64,000 nt of DNA, taken from assembly GCA_002495685.1 (NCBI GenBank), contig DAGJ01000007.1, positions 68,858-132,857 of the forward strand, in the 5' to 3' direction. Under the pieces are notes generated by a model. It was not told the DNA's origin, ran no database searches, and saw only the letters and a list, made by a program, of their open reading frames with translations. This document shows, one piece after another, positions 47,532 through 57,360 of the stretch; positions within the stretch are counted from its first letter, which is position 1, and each line of letters starts with the position of its first letter. This DNA comes from Methanobrevibacter sp. UBA412. Its GTDB lineage: Archaea > Methanobacteriota > Methanobacteria > Methanobacteriales > Methanobacteriaceae. The translations under genes were made by a program, and so were the position numbers.

Positions 47532-47855
47532 TATAACTTTTTTTAACTTTAAAATTTTTTACATAATTGGAATTGTAAATTATATAAGATTAATAGAAAC
47601 CCTTATAAATGATTAAAACAAAAATCTTATTATCGTTGTAATAGTAACTAATTTTTAATATAACTATTAATACTTTTTTAATATTTACAAAAAAATTATC
47701 AACAATATACTAAACGATACTTTTTTAGGGACTAAAATAAAATCTTATTTTTATTATATATCCCGTGGATGTGGCCCATTTTAAAAATAAAATAATTTAA
47801 GAAATTATTTTATAATCATTAAAAAGGCTGAACTAAATTAAAGGTGTAACTTAAA
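47532..47855 (+). other. Non-coding leader region of the L15e gene
   Basis: About 324 bases, mostly A and T, without a supportable frame. A short G+C-richer stretch CCCGTGGATGTGGCCCA at 47762-47778, directly after TTATTATATAT, stands out and could be the start of a transcript or a small RNA. Promoter of the ribosomal/exosome operon is expected here. Confidence 0.4.
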
Positions 47856-48443
47856 ATGATGTATAAATATATTAAAGAAGCATGGAGAAATCCATCTGAA
47901 TCTTACGTAAGAGAACTTATGTGGCAAAGAGCTCCTGTTTGGAGAAGAGAAAATGTCATAACCAGAATAGAAAGACCTACTCGTATAGACAGAGCACGAT
48001 CCTTAGGATACAAAGCTAAAAAAGGATATGTAATGGTACGTACTCGAGTAAGAAGAGGAACACGTCGAAAAACTCGTTTCACCAGTGGTCGTAAACCAAA
48101 ACGAATGGGTGTAAACAAAATCACAACAGCTAAAAGTATTCAAAGAATAGCTGAAGAACGTGTAAGTAAAAAATATCCAAACCTTGAAGTTTTAAACAGT
48201 TACTGGGTATGGTCTGATGGTAAATTCAAATACTATGAAGTTATCCTTGTTGACCCACAAAGTCCTTCAATCAAAAATGATTCTAAAATTAACTGGATTT
48301 GCGAACCTCAACACAAAAACCGAGCACTTAGAGGATTAACTAGTGCAGGTACTAAAGGTAGAGGTATTAGCAAAAAAGGTAAAGGAAGAAAGAAAGTAGG
48401 TAAAAACAAATACGGAAAATTCAAAAACTCTAGTAAATTCTAA
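47856..48443 (+). CDS. rpl15e: 50S ribosomal protein L15e
   Basis: Large-subunit protein, 195 residues, strongly basic. Family start (M)[51 protein letters not shown], and the basic glycine-rich tail. AGGTG lies nine bases before ATG 47856; ATG 47859 is adjacent and equally likely. First gene of the translation/exosome superoperon. Confidence 0.96.
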   Translation: MMYKYIKEAWRNPSESYVRELMWQRAPVWRRENVITRIERPTRIDRARSLGYKAKKGYVMVRTRVRRGTRRKTRFTSGRKPKRMGVNKITTAKSIQRIAEERVSKKYPNLEVLNSYWVWSDGKFKYYEVILVDPQSPSIKNDSKINWICEPQHKNRALRGLTSAGTKGRGISKKGKGRKKVGKNKYGKFKNSSKF

Positions 48444-48600
48444 AGTTTTAATTTCCTTTTTTTTTTACATTTCTTTTAATTTTTACTTTTTTTCTAAAAA
48501 ATAAATAAAATATAATTAAATAAAAACTATTTCTTATATAACAAAAAAATTAATAGAAAAAAATCATAAAAGATTTTTTCTAATAGGATTATTAAAAATT

Positions 48601-49020
48601 ATGATACATAATATTCGCTTCAGATTATTCATATATGAAAATGAAGATCCTGAAGAACTTATTTTAGCATTACTTAATATTTTACCTACTGCAGAATATG
48701 AAGTAGAAATGGCTGAAGGTTTACTTGGTGAACCTATGCAAATATTAACTGGTAGAATAGATAAAAAAAGAGATTGTAAAGATTTTCTTAAAAATTTACT
48801 TGAAACAGATCAAGAACAATTAATCAAACTTAACAAAGATTTAAATTCTAAAATGGATCATAGTGGTAACCTATTTTTAAGATTAGATAAAACAGATGCA
48901 ATAGATGATATTTGGACCATTATTGATAAAGGAGATGCAATACATTTAAAAATAAAAATAGAAGCATATCCTGCAAAAAAAGAAATTGCAATGAAAAATT
49001 TATCAGAAATCTTACCATAA
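48601..49020 (+). CDS. Exosome-associated RNA-binding protein (COG1325 type)
   Basis: 139 residues. MIHNIRFRLFIYENEDPEELILALLNILP and the later GRIDKKRDCKDFLKNLL, GNLFLRLDK and IHLKIKIEAYP follow the pattern of the archaeal family described as predicted exosome subunit, usually found between L15e and Rpp30, as here. No catalytic residues known. 157 A+T-rich bases separate it from rpl15e. Confidence 0.78.
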   Translation: MIHNIRFRLFIYENEDPEELILALLNILPTAEYEVEMAEGLLGEPMQILTGRIDKKRDCKDFLKNLLETDQEQLIKLNKDLNSKMDHSGNLFLRLDKTDAIDDIWTIIDKGDAIHLKIKIEAYPAKKEIAMKNLSEILP

Positions 49021-49066
49021 ATATTAACAATATTAATAATTAATAAAAAGGAGACGGCCTTAAATA

Positions 49067-49786
49067 ATGAAATATTATGATTTTAACTTAAAAGGATCTA
49101 ATTATCAAAATGACCTAAAACTCTTAAATGAAGCTCATAATCTAAATTGGGATTATGTGAAAATAATGTATTCACAAGAAGAGTATACAAATGCACTTAA
49201 TAATGAAAACATTTTAAGAGATGAAGAGAAAAAATTAGGTATAAATTTTGATTATGGTTTAGAAATCAATACAAATAATCCTGAAGAATTACGTAAACTT
49301 ACACGTAAAAATCGTAGTAAAATCAAATACATTTCATGTTTAGGTGGAAATTTAAAAATAAACCGTGCAGCCCTTGAAAATCGTCAAATAGATACTTTAT
49401 CAAGACCTTATTATCATCGTCGAGATTCTGGTATGAATCATGTTCTAGCTAAACTTGCACGAGATAATAATGTATGTGTGGAATTATCACTTAAAGATAT
49501 TTTAACTAATCACTTATCATATCGTGCAAAAGTAATTTCATATTTTAAAGAAATCTTATTATTTCAACGTAAATATAAGTTTCCATTAATTTTAACAAGT
49601 GGCGCTACTAATTTTTATGATACTAAATCAGTTAAGGATTTTTTATCAATTTTCAATTCTATAGGATTTACTAATGAAGAAATAAATAATGCAATATCTA
49701 CGGTACCTTCTAATATTATCGATTTTAACAATAATAGGGAAAATATGGTTATTGAGGGCGTATGCATAGTAGATGATGACTTATGA
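49067..49786 (+). CDS. rnp3: Ribonuclease P protein component 3 (Rpp30)
   Basis: TIM-barrel protein subunit of archaeal RNase P (5' processing of tRNA), 239 residues. MKYYDFNLKG start, KIKYISCLGG, and KFPLILTSGATNFYDTKSVKDFLSIF match Rpp30. AAAGGAGA upstream. Its TGA overlaps the ATG of rnp2 (ATGA), showing translational coupling with its complex partner Pop5. Confidence 0.93.
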   Translation: MKYYDFNLKGSNYQNDLKLLNEAHNLNWDYVKIMYSQEEYTNALNNENILRDEEKKLGINFDYGLEINTNNPEELRKLTRKNRSKIKYISCLGGNLKINRAALENRQIDTLSRPYYHRRDSGMNHVLAKLARDNNVCVELSLKDILTNHLSYRAKVISYFKEILLFQRKYKFPLILTSGATNFYDTKSVKDFLSIFNSIGFTNEEINNAISTVPSNIIDFNNNRENMVIEGVCIVDDDL

Positions 49787-50142
49787 AACTAAAAGTTTTA
49801 CCTCCAACTCTTCGTAAAAATAAAAGATATTTAACTTTAGATATTAAATCTGAAGTTAAACACAATAAGGATGATTTTGTTTTAGCTATATGGGATTCAT
49901 GCATAAGATTTTGGGGAGAACAAGAAACTAGTAATTTTGATTTATGGTTAATGAAATTATTTTATGATGATGAATCTGATGATTTTTACCATTATCGTGC
50001 TGTTCTCAAATGTCAACGAGGATATGAAGAGGAAGTTCGTGCAGCATTAGCATTATCAACTCGTTATAATAATAAAAAAATTAACATTACAACTATTGGT
50101 TTATCTGGAACTATTAAATCAGCTGTAGATAAATATATTTAA
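49783..50142 (+). CDS. rnp2: Ribonuclease P protein component 2 (Pop5)
   Basis: 119 residues, alpha-beta sandwich subunit of RNase P. MKLKVLPPTLRKNKRYLTLDI start; ALAIW-like LAIWDSCIRFWGE, and the conserved CQRGYEEEVRAALAL near the end. Overlaps rnp3 by four bases. In many archaea psmA follows directly; here two unrelated genes intervene. Confidence 0.93.
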   Translation: MKLKVLPPTLRKNKRYLTLDIKSEVKHNKDDFVLAIWDSCIRFWGEQETSNFDLWLMKLFYDDESDDFYHYRAVLKCQRGYEEEVRAALALSTRYNNKKINITTIGLSGTIKSAVDKYI

Positions 50143-50288
50143 ACAATTATTCTCATATCTTTTTTTAAAATTTTCTAATTTTCATTTTATCAATATTTTA
50201 TTAACTAATAAATTATAATACATTTAATTAATTATTATAAAAATTTATTATTTTAATAGAAAAAATAGGATAAGGAGATTTTTATGCA

Positions 50289-51518
50289 ATGTTAACTAAT
50301 ATTAATCAATATAATTATGCTACATGTTTTATTAAAGATTATATTAATGAAAATAATTTAAAGTATAATTGTCCTTTAAAGATTAAGGAAGTATATAATG
50401 ATTTTCAAAATAAATTTTCACCTTATATATTAAAAAATTTGAGGGATGATGAAATTTTAGATTATCTATTTTTACATGATTTTGATAAGGATAATTTAGC
50501 TTATATTTTAGAAAATTTTGAAACTAATTTTACAGGTGCACTTGGTTTAAGTAGTCCATATAAATATCGTTTGTTTAAAAAGAATAATCAATGGGTTTGG
50601 GGTGCAACAAGTAAACATTTAGAAAAATTATCTACAGATGATGCTATTATTAAAGCTAAACTAATTAGGGATGCTCTTATAAAAGGTGCGGATTTAATTC
50701 AATCAACTACTCTTATTTCTTCAGAGGATTATATAAATCTTGAAAAGGCTTTAGTAAATATTTTTAATGATTCAAAAGTTTCACCAACATCTTCTTGGGT
50801 TCATAAGTATTATCATTTAATTTTTCCAAAAAAATTCATAAATTTCCATTCATTAACTTGGAGATCTTATATTTTAAACAATTTAAATATTTCACCCTCT
50901 TCTAATTTTTATGGATGTGATGGGCAAGTGTTTTCAATTATTCATGGGGCTGATTTAAATCTTTATAGTTTTAATATGGTTTTTAATCAAATGATTAGTG
51001 AAAACATTTTACCTTTAAATAAATCTAAGGGTAAGGATTTTAATGTTTGGCTTTTATCACCTGAGGATAATCTAGATTTATGGAGTGAATTTAAGTTAAA
51101 TAATTTTATAAGTATAGGTTTTTCTAAATTAGGTAATTTAAATAATTTTGAGAATATTCATGAAATTAGGTATGAATTAGATGAGAATTATCCTGGTTCT
51201 TTAAATCAGATTAATAATTCAAAAGCTTTGTGTGATTTTTTAAAACAAATGAGTATTGGTGATTATGTTTTTATTAGAATTGGGGGAGATAAACTTTTAG
51301 GTTTAGGGCGGATTGTTTCTGATTATAAATTTAGTGAAGATTTTAATCATTATCGTGATGTGGAATGGTTAAAAATTGATGATATTGTTGTTGGGGATCC
51401 TTTAGCTCCATTTTTGCCTTTAATTTTAACAAAAATTACTAATATTAATAAAAACAGATTCAGGGGTCATGATTTTTATAAAGCTTTAGGTGAAAAATTT
51501 GGTTATGAATTAGAATAA
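50289..51518 (+). CDS. Stand-alone McrB-type EVE-like reader protein
   Basis: 409 residues. Residues about 250-370 match a domain usually found at the N-terminus of McrB-like AAA+ restriction ATPases (EVE/PUA superfamily): VWLLSPEDNLDLWSEF, NNFISIGFSKLGNL, the motif MSIGDYVFIRIGGDKLLGLG and HYRDVEWLKI. The N-terminal part (WVHKYYHLIFPKKFINFHS) also resembles the region before that domain. No AAA+ ATPase or nuclease domain follows, and no mcrC is nearby. AAGGAG lies 12-17 bases before the ATG. It interrupts the rnp2-psmA order. Modified-base recognition is inferred from the family. Confidence 0.68.
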   Translation: MLTNINQYNYATCFIKDYINENNLKYNCPLKIKEVYNDFQNKFSPYILKNLRDDEILDYLFLHDFDKDNLAYILENFETNFTGALGLSSPYKYRLFKKNNQWVWGATSKHLEKLSTDDAIIKAKLIRDALIKGADLIQSTTLISSEDYINLEKALVNIFNDSKVSPTSSWVHKYYHLIFPKKFINFHSLTWRSYILNNLNISPSSNFYGCDGQVFSIIHGADLNLYSFNMVFNQMISENILPLNKSKGKDFNVWLLSPEDNLDLWSEFKLNNFISIGFSKLGNLNNFENIHEIRYELDENYPGSLNQINNSKALCDFLKQMSIGDYVFIRIGGDKLLGLGRIVSDYKFSEDFNHYRDVEWLKIDDIVVGDPLAPFLPLILTKITNINKNRFRGHDFYKALGEKFGYELE

Positions 51519-51558
51519 ATTTAAAAAAAAGTGGGGGGGAATATTGTGGGTGATGTTT

Positions 51559-52197
51559 TTAGAATTTAATTTTTGGTGTTATTCTATCTTCATCACTTAT
51601 TTGGAAATAATTTATTGGTTTAAAGTTGAATAGGAGTGCTACTATATTTGTTGGTATTTGTTGGCATAGGTTATTGTAGTTTAATACTTTATTATTAAAA
51701 TTTTCCCTATAATTTGCAATTTGTCCTTCAATTTGGTTTAATTGGTTTTGTAAGTCTTGAAAATTTGTATTAGCTTTTAAATCAGGATAATTTTCGGCAA
51801 CCATAAATAAATTATTAAGAGTTTCAGTTAATTTATTATTAGCATTTAATGCACTTTTAACAGTATCCGCATTTTTCAATCCAGATCTAGCTTCAGTTAC
51901 TTCATTTAAGGTTTCTTTTTCATGACTTGCATATCCTTTAACGGTTTCTACCAGATTAGGGATTAAATCCATTCTTCGGTTTAATTGGACGTCAATTTGA
52001 GCCCAACTATTATCAACACTATTTCTCCCATTAATTAGTTCATTGTATCCTTTAAATAGTAAATAAGCTATTATTACTATGAAAGCACCAATTAAAGAGC
52101 AAATCCAATTGTTCGGATAACCTAAATTACTTGTAAAGATTAAGAATATTATTAGACTTATAAAACCATATAATAGACTTCTACTAATATCGTTCAT
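51559..52197 (-). CDS. lemA: LemA family membrane protein
   Basis: 212 residues. Two N-terminal hydrophobic segments (about 7-25 and 30-48), then the LemA helical domain: YNELINGRNSVDNSWAQIDVQLNRRMDLIPNLVETVKGYASHEKETL, and ENYPDLKANTNFQDLQNQL. Ends LLFNFKPINYFQISDE. Function in archaea unknown. It is opposite in strand to the superoperon around it. GGGGAT ribosome binding site. Confidence 0.9.
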   Translation of the reverse strand: MNDISRSLLYGFISLIIFLIFTSNLGYPNNWICSLIGAFIVIIAYLLFKGYNELINGRNSVDNSWAQIDVQLNRRMDLIPNLVETVKGYASHEKETLNEVTEARSGLKNADTVKSALNANNKLTETLNNLFMVAENYPDLKANTNFQDLQNQLNQIEGQIANYRENFNNKVLNYNNLCQQIPTNIVALLFNFKPINYFQISDEDRITPKIKF

Positions 52198-52645
52198 TTT
52201 TAAATCCCCTTTTTTGTTGTTTTTTAAATATATAATTCAATTTAAATAATTAGTTTTCTATAAAATCTATTAAATAAATTTTTTCTATTTTTAAGAGTTT
52301 TTTTTATAATAAAGTTTATTAACTAATTTAAGTATAAATAAATAAGAACAAGAATTAGTAGGATTAAAAAAAACTTTTACCAAGTAAAGGATATTTGGTT
52401 TATTTTTAAGAATTGCTTATATTTTAATAATAAAATTATAAGTAGAAAAAAATGTGGTAAGGATTTAGTTTTTTTGTAGAATTAGGCTTTGTCTTTATTG
52501 TGGAATTAATATTGAGTATTTTTTTCATTTTCTTATATGATTTAATAAACTTTTTTTTATTCCTCTATTATATGAAAAATGTATTTTTGTATTTATAAGA
52601 ATTGATTTGATTTAAAAAAAAATATTTAGTGAGGTATTGAATAAT
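52198..52645. other. Non-coding region between lemA and psmA
   Basis: About 448 bases, A+T-rich. It contains the second copy of a 25-base repeat (52298-52322) and, near 52534, TTAATAAACTTTTTTTT in the opposite orientation. Divergent promoters of lemA and psmA are expected. No frame or RNA gene is supported. Confidence 0.4.
52298..52322 (+). repeat. 25-nt exact repeat, copy 2
   Basis: Same 25 bases as 5808-5832 (T8 then ATAATAAAGTTTATTAA). Here it lies more than 300 bases upstream of psmA, and only about 100 bases from the divergent lemA start. Confidence 0.4.
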
Positions 52646-53476
52646 ATGCAACCTTTACAACAACAAAATGCTGGATATGATAGAGCTATAACCGTATTCA
52701 GTCCAGATGGAAGACTTTTCCAAGTAGAATATGCAAGAGAAGCTGTTAAACGTGGAACTACCAGTTTAGGTGTTAAATCTAAGGATGGTGTGGTTCTTGT
52801 CGTGGATAAAAGAACAACTAGTAGATTAGTCGAAACTAAATCTATTGAGAAGATTTTCCAAATTGATGATCATATTGGAGCTGCTACTAGTGGTCTTGTG
52901 GCTGATGCTCGTGCTTTAATTGATCGTGCTCGTGTAGAAGCTCAAATTAATAAAATTAGTTATAATGAACCTATTCGTGTTGAAGCTTTAGCTAAAAAGA
53001 TTTGTGATTTAAAACAATTATACACTCAAAATGGTGGTGTTAGACCTTTTGGTTCTGCTTTAATTATTGGTGGAGTTAATAAGAAAGGATGCCGATTGTT
53101 TGAAACTGATCCTAGTGGAGCATTAATTGAATATAAAGCTACTGCTATAGGTTCTGGTCGTAGCGATGCTATGGATTATTTTGAAGAAAACTATAAGGAA
53201 GATTTAAGTCTTGATGAAGCTATAGATTTAGCATTAGATGCTGTTTATGTTGCAACTAGTGGTAAAGTTACAGATAAATCAGTTGAAATTGCTGTTATTG
53301 AAGCTGAAACAAAAACTTATAGAAAATTAGATCATGATGAAGTAACAAAATATGTTGAAACTCTTTTAGAACGTAACGCTCCAGAAGAAGATGAAGACGA
53401 AGAAGATGCTGATGCTGAAGAATCTGAAGATAAAAAAGATGCTGATGCTGAAGAATCTGAAGATAAAGTAGAATAA
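52646..53476 (+). CDS. psmA: Proteasome subunit alpha with acidic repeated tail
   Basis: Forms the outer rings of the 20S proteasome. 276 residues from ATG 52646 (GAGGT ten bases upstream). [33 protein letters not shown] is the alpha signature; no Thr1 catalytic site, as expected. The last 30 residues are an added acidic tail in which [10 protein letters not shown] occurs twice, encoded by an exact 30-base duplication. Archaeal homologues usually end near 240-250 residues. Confidence 0.96.
   Translation: MQPLQQQNAGYDRAITVFSPDGRLFQVEYAREAVKRGTTSLGVKSKDGVVLVVDKRTTSRLVETKSIEKIFQIDDHIGAATSGLVADARALIDRARVEAQINKISYNEPIRVEALAKKICDLKQLYTQNGGVRPFGSALIIGGVNKKGCRLFETDPSGALIEYKATAIGSGRSDAMDYFEENYKEDLSLDEAIDLALDAVYVATSGKVTDKSVEIAVIEAETKTYRKLDHDEVTKYVETLLERNAPEEDEDEEDADAEESEDKKDADAEESEDKVE
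53405..53467 (+). repeat. Tandem 30-base duplication in psmA 3' end
   Basis: Two identical 30-base copies (53405-53434 and 53438-53467), period 33 bases, so in frame. They encode [10 protein letters not shown] twice. Confidence 0.85.
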
Positions 53477-53539
53477 GAAGATTAAAATAAATATTGTTTT
53501 TTTTAATCTTCTTTTTTTTAAAAGGGAGGGTATGATGTT

Positions 53540-54244
53540 ATGGTTAATGTAGATGATGCAATTATTGCAAGGTTAGAATCTTATGGGGAAAAATTTGAGA
53601 TTTTAGTTGATGCTGATTTAGCTGCTGATTTTAGAAACCCCGACCATACAGAAGAAATACCAATTGAAGATATATTAGCAGTTGAAGAAATATTTAAAGA
53701 TTCTAAAAAAGGAGATAAAGCTTCTGAAGAAGCTATGGAAAAAGTTTTTGATACAGTTGAGCCTTTAGAAGTTGCAAAACAAATACTTGATAAAGGACAA
53801 GTTCAATTAACCGCTGAACAAAGACGCCATATGCAAGAAGATAAACGTAGAATGGTGATTAATACTATTGCACGTGAATCAATTAATCCACAAACAGGTT
53901 ATCCTCATCCAGCACAACGTATTGAAAATGCTATGGATGAATGTAAAGTAAAAATTGATCCATTTACAAGTGTAGATCAGCAAGTTAAAACTGCACTTAA
54001 AGCTATTAAAGTTAAAATACCTATACGTTTTGAAAAGGTTAAAATGGCTGTTCGTCTTCCAGGAGATGCAACCGGACATGCTTATAAAGAAATTAATAGT
54101 TTGGGCAAAATTTTAAATGAAGAATGGCAACAAGATGGGTCTTGGATTGGTATAGTTGAGATTCCTGGTGGTTTACAAGATGCTTTTAATCATAAGATGG
54201 CCTCTATATCTAGAGGGGAAGCTGAAACTAAATTAATTAAATAA
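53540..54244 (+). CDS. Ribosome assembly factor SBDS
   Basis: 234 residues in three domains: N-terminal FYSH-like ([32 protein letters not shown]), a helical middle ([35 protein letters not shown]) and a ferredoxin-like C-terminus ([19 protein letters not shown]). Promotes 60S/50S maturation with EF-2-like GTPases in eukaryotes; same role is assumed in archaea. GGGAGGG nine bases before the ATG. In the exosome operon as usual. Confidence 0.95.
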   Translation: MVNVDDAIIARLESYGEKFEILVDADLAADFRNPDHTEEIPIEDILAVEEIFKDSKKGDKASEEAMEKVFDTVEPLEVAKQILDKGQVQLTAEQRRHMQEDKRRMVINTIARESINPQTGYPHPAQRIENAMDECKVKIDPFTSVDQQVKTALKAIKVKIPIRFEKVKMAVRLPGDATGHAYKEINSLGKILNEEWQQDGSWIGIVEIPGGLQDAFNHKMASISRGEAETKLIK

Positions 54245-54270
54245 AGAATTTTTTTGGAGATATAAGGATT

Positions 54271-55521
54271 ATGTTATATGTAGATGAAAAAGATTTAGTG
54301 ATTCCGGGTGAAGTCTTAGCTGAAGGTGACTTTTATTCAGGAAGAGGAACCTTCCAGGAAAATGGTTCTGTTTGTTCAAAACTTATGGGATTAGTTTCCC
54401 TTCGTAATAAGAAGATTAGTGTAACTCCTCTTAAAAGTAAATACATTCCTAAACGAGGGGATGTTGTTATTGGTAAGATTCAAGAAGTAAGATTCTCAAT
54501 GTGGGATGTTGATATTAACTCACTTTATTCTGGTATTTTATCTGGTTCTGAAGTGTTTGGGAGAGATAAAAGAGAATTGAAAAGTGTTTATGATGTTGGA
54601 GATACTCTCTTTTTTAGAATCATTGATGTTGATGAAGTTAAAAAAGCTAAGCTTGGTTTAAAAGGTCGTGGAATGGGTAAATTCTATGGAGGTATTATAG
54701 TAAGTATTTCACCTACTAAAGTACCTAGACTCATAGGTAAAAAAGGTTCTATGATTAATATGATTAAGGATAAAACTCATTGTAAAATTATTGTTGGTCA
54801 AAATGGTTTAGTCTGGGTTAAAGGTGAAGATCATATGCAACAATTAACTAAAGAGATTATTAATCAAATTGATGAACAAGCTCATACTAGTGGATTAACT
54901 AATCGTATTCGGGATAAATTATGTTTAGTTATTGATGGTAAATTACCTGAACCGGAAGTTGAAGTTGAAACTGAAAATGATGTTAAGTTTTTTGATAATT
55001 CACCAAAACATGAAATTTTAGAAGATGATGATGAAGATGTTCTAGCTAAACCTACTCTTCAAAACTTTAAAGATGATTTAGAAGATGATGAAGGTTTTGT
55101 TGGAGATTCTGTAATTGAAGAAGTAAGTAATGTTGAAGATTTCAGTAATGATAGATTATCTAATTCTAATAGTATTGATGAAATTTCTATAAATGAAGAA
55201 GATAATTCCAATTTGGATGTTAAAGAAAATAATTCTATTGAAGATTTAGAAGATGTTTTAGAAGAAGATAATGAAATTACAGGCATTGAATCTGATTTAA
55301 TATCTGAAGTTCGGGCTAAGGTAGAAGCTGATTCAAATAAAGAAAATAGTAATGGTTTGAAGTTTAAGACTTTTGGTAAATCAAAGTTTAATGATAAAGT
55401 TGATAAGCATTCTAAATTACATTTTGGTAATATTTCCCAAGCAGATGGGAGAAGTTCTAGTAGTATTTTGAATCCTGAAACTAAAGGTAAGAAATCTAGT
55501 AAATGGAGAAAATTAGATTAA
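54271..55521 (+). CDS. rrp4: Exosome RNA-binding protein Rrp4 with long acidic tail
   Basis: Cap subunit of the archaeal exosome. Residues 1-230 have the N-terminal domain ([21 protein letters not shown]), S1 domain ([23 protein letters not shown]) and KH domain ([17 protein letters not shown]). About 180 further residues are low-complexity, rich in Glu, Asp, Asn and Ser, ending [11 protein letters not shown]. Usual archaeal Rrp4 ends near 230-300. The frame is open with no sign of a fusion to a known domain. Upstream GGAGATA. Confidence 0.94.
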   Translation: MLYVDEKDLVIPGEVLAEGDFYSGRGTFQENGSVCSKLMGLVSLRNKKISVTPLKSKYIPKRGDVVIGKIQEVRFSMWDVDINSLYSGILSGSEVFGRDKRELKSVYDVGDTLFFRIIDVDEVKKAKLGLKGRGMGKFYGGIIVSISPTKVPRLIGKKGSMINMIKDKTHCKIIVGQNGLVWVKGEDHMQQLTKEIINQIDEQAHTSGLTNRIRDKLCLVIDGKLPEPEVEVETENDVKFFDNSPKHEILEDDDEDVLAKPTLQNFKDDLEDDEGFVGDSVIEEVSNVEDFSNDRLSNSNSIDEISINEEDNSNLDVKENNSIEDLEDVLEEDNEITGIESDLISEVRAKVEADSNKENSNGLKFKTFGKSKFNDKVDKHSKLHFGNISQADGRSSSSILNPETKGKKSSKWRKLD

Positions 55522-55556
55522 ATATTATATTTTTTTAATAATTATGAGGTGTTAGT

Positions 55557-56249
55557 ATTTCAGAGGATACTTTACGGGGCGATGGTAGAAAATTTGATGA
55601 ACTTCGTCCAATAAAAATTGAAGCAGGGGTTTTGAAACGGGCAGATGGGTCTGCTTATGTTGAAATGGGTGGAAATAAGATTTTAGCTAGTGTTTATGGT
55701 CCTAGATCCACTTATATGAGAAGATTTTTACGTCCAGATACTGGTGTTATTAGAGTTAGATATAATATGGCTCCATTTTCAGTGGATGATCGTAAGAGAC
55801 CAGGTCCAGATAGACGTAGTATAGAAATTAGTAAGATAGCTGAGGATGCTTTACGTCCAGCTTTACTTTTAGAAAGTTTCCCTAATAGTATGGTTGAGGT
55901 TAGTATTGAAGTAATTGAAGCTGAAGGTGGTACTCGTTGTGCGGGTATTACTGCAGCTGCAGTTGCTCTTGCTGATGCTGGTGTTCCTATGAAGGATATT
56001 CCTGTAGGTTGTGCTGCTGGTAAGATGGATGATAAAGTTGTTCTTGATTTATCTGAAATTGAAGATAAAGAAGGGCAAGCTGATGTTCCTATAGTTATAT
56101 TACCTCGTACTGAGGAAATTACACTCTTACAAGCGGATGGTAATTTAACTGAAGATGAATTTGAAGAAGCTTTAGATTTAGCTATTGGTGGTTGTCAACA
56201 AATTGCGGAATGTCAAAGAAAAGCTTTAAAAGCTAGATATGGGGAATAA
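55557..56249 (+). CDS. rrp41: Exosome catalytic subunit Rrp41, apparent ATT start
   Basis: Phosphorolytic RNase PH-like subunit that carries the exosome active site. Conserved N-terminus [24 protein letters not shown] lies at 55581-55650, and R-rich substrate site YMRRFLRP, active Asp region DVPIVILPR. In-frame upstream codons run GGT GTT AGT ATT TCA GAG GAT ACT TTA CGG back to a TGA at 55545; no ATG, GTG or TTG exists before TTG 55632, which would delete the conserved part. GAGGTG at 55546-55551 is five bases before ATT 55557, giving (M)[10 protein letters not shown], 230 residues. So ATT is the likely initiation codon. Confidence 0.93.
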   Translation: MSEDTLRGDGRKFDELRPIKIEAGVLKRADGSAYVEMGGNKILASVYGPRSTYMRRFLRPDTGVIRVRYNMAPFSVDDRKRPGPDRRSIEISKIAEDALRPALLLESFPNSMVEVSIEVIEAEGGTRCAGITAAAVALADAGVPMKDIPVGCAAGKMDDKVVLDLSEIEDKEGQADVPIVILPRTEEITLLQADGNLTEDEFEEALDLAIGGCQQIAECQRKALKARYGE

Positions 56250-56251
56250 TT

Positions 56252-57040
56252 ATGGATATTGTACCGGAAATCACAAAGAATAGTATTACTAAGTTAATTA
56301 ATGAAGGTGAAAGACCTGATGGTAGATCTGTGGATGAATACCGTAATATTTATGTTGAACCAGGTGTTATAAGTAAAGCTGAAGGTTCAGCTAGAGTTAA
56401 ATTAGGTGATACTCAAGTAATTGCGGGAATTAAACCTAGTATTGGTACTCCTTTCCCTGATACTCCTGATGTTGGAGTTTTAATGACTAATTGTGAATTA
56501 TTACCTATGGCTTCACCAGATTTTGAAGCAGGTCCACCTAGTCCTGATAGTGTTGAATTAGCACGTGTTGTTGATCGTGGAATTCGTGAAAGTCAATTAA
56601 TAGATTTAGATAAATTATGTATTAAAGAAGGCGAAAAAGTTTGGATGCTATTTGTGGATTTACATGTAATAGATTATGATGGAAACCTTTTTGATGCATG
56701 TAACCTTGCAGTAATGAGTGCTTTAATGGATTGTAAAATACCACAAGCTACTTTAGTTAATGATGAAGTAGAATTAGATTATGATAATATGGTTTCTTTA
56801 TCTATTAATGATAAATTATCTTTAAGTACTTTTGTTAAGATTGGTGATGGAATAGTATTAGATCCAAGTTTAGAAGAAGAAAGAATTTTAGATGCTAGAT
56901 TAACTGTGGGTATTAGTGAAGAAGGTAATTGTGTTTGTTCCATGCAAAAAGGTGGAAGTGAACCTTTAACACGTGATGAAATTTTAGATTCAGTTCATAC
57001 AGCATTTGAAGTTAAAGATGGCTTACTTGGAAACTTGTAA
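56252..57040 (+). CDS. rrp42: Exosome complex subunit Rrp42
   Basis: RNase PH-like partner of Rrp41 in the hexameric ring; it binds RNA but lacks catalytic residues. 262 residues: NEGERPDGRSVDEYRNIYVEPGVISKAEGSARVKLGDTQV, VLMTNCELLPMASPDFEAGPP. ATG two bases after the rrp41 stop, with GGGGAATAA overlapping the rrp41 end, so coupled translation is likely. Confidence 0.96.
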   Translation: MDIVPEITKNSITKLINEGERPDGRSVDEYRNIYVEPGVISKAEGSARVKLGDTQVIAGIKPSIGTPFPDTPDVGVLMTNCELLPMASPDFEAGPPSPDSVELARVVDRGIRESQLIDLDKLCIKEGEKVWMLFVDLHVIDYDGNLFDACNLAVMSALMDCKIPQATLVNDEVELDYDNMVSLSINDKLSLSTFVKIGDGIVLDPSLEEERILDARLTVGISEEGNCVCSMQKGGSEPLTRDEILDSVHTAFEVKDGLLGNL

Positions 57041-57360
57041 ATAGGATGTTTTTATTCAATTCCTATTTTTTTATTTTTTTAAGCTTTTTAACCATTAACT
57101 TTAAATACTTTTAAATCTTATATTAGTATATTATATGTTTTAACAATAATTTAGATTGTTGAAATTTAAGTAAAAAATAATTCTATTTTATTATATTAAA
57201 AAAAATAATTTTTTTTTATAAAAATCTAAAAAAAATATTATAGGATTTGAAAATTAATTTTCATTCTAAGGTTTTTTAATGAATTTTTTCTAAAAAGGTA
57301 AAAGGAATTAATTTTAATATAATTTTTTATTTATTCAAATAAATTTTTTAAGTGATTATT
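57041..57360 (+). other. Non-coding region upstream of L37Ae
   Basis: About 320 A+T-rich bases with no supportable frame. Likely contains an internal promoter of the operon (e.g. TATTAGTATATTATATG at 57120-57136). The exosome block and the L37Ae-RpoP block are probably separate transcripts. Confidence 0.4.

Noticed and set aside
47753..47835. C/D box small RNA upstream of rpl15e
   Set aside because: A CTGA is present near 47828 but no matching RTGATGA box is found at the right distance.
52198..52645. A small gene or C/D box RNA before psmA
   Set aside because: No frame with a ribosome binding site and no convincing box pairs; only A+T-rich promoter-like sequence.
55632..56249. rrp41 starting at TTG 55632
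   Set aside because: It would delete the conserved [18 protein letters not shown] segment, and no ribosome binding site precedes it.
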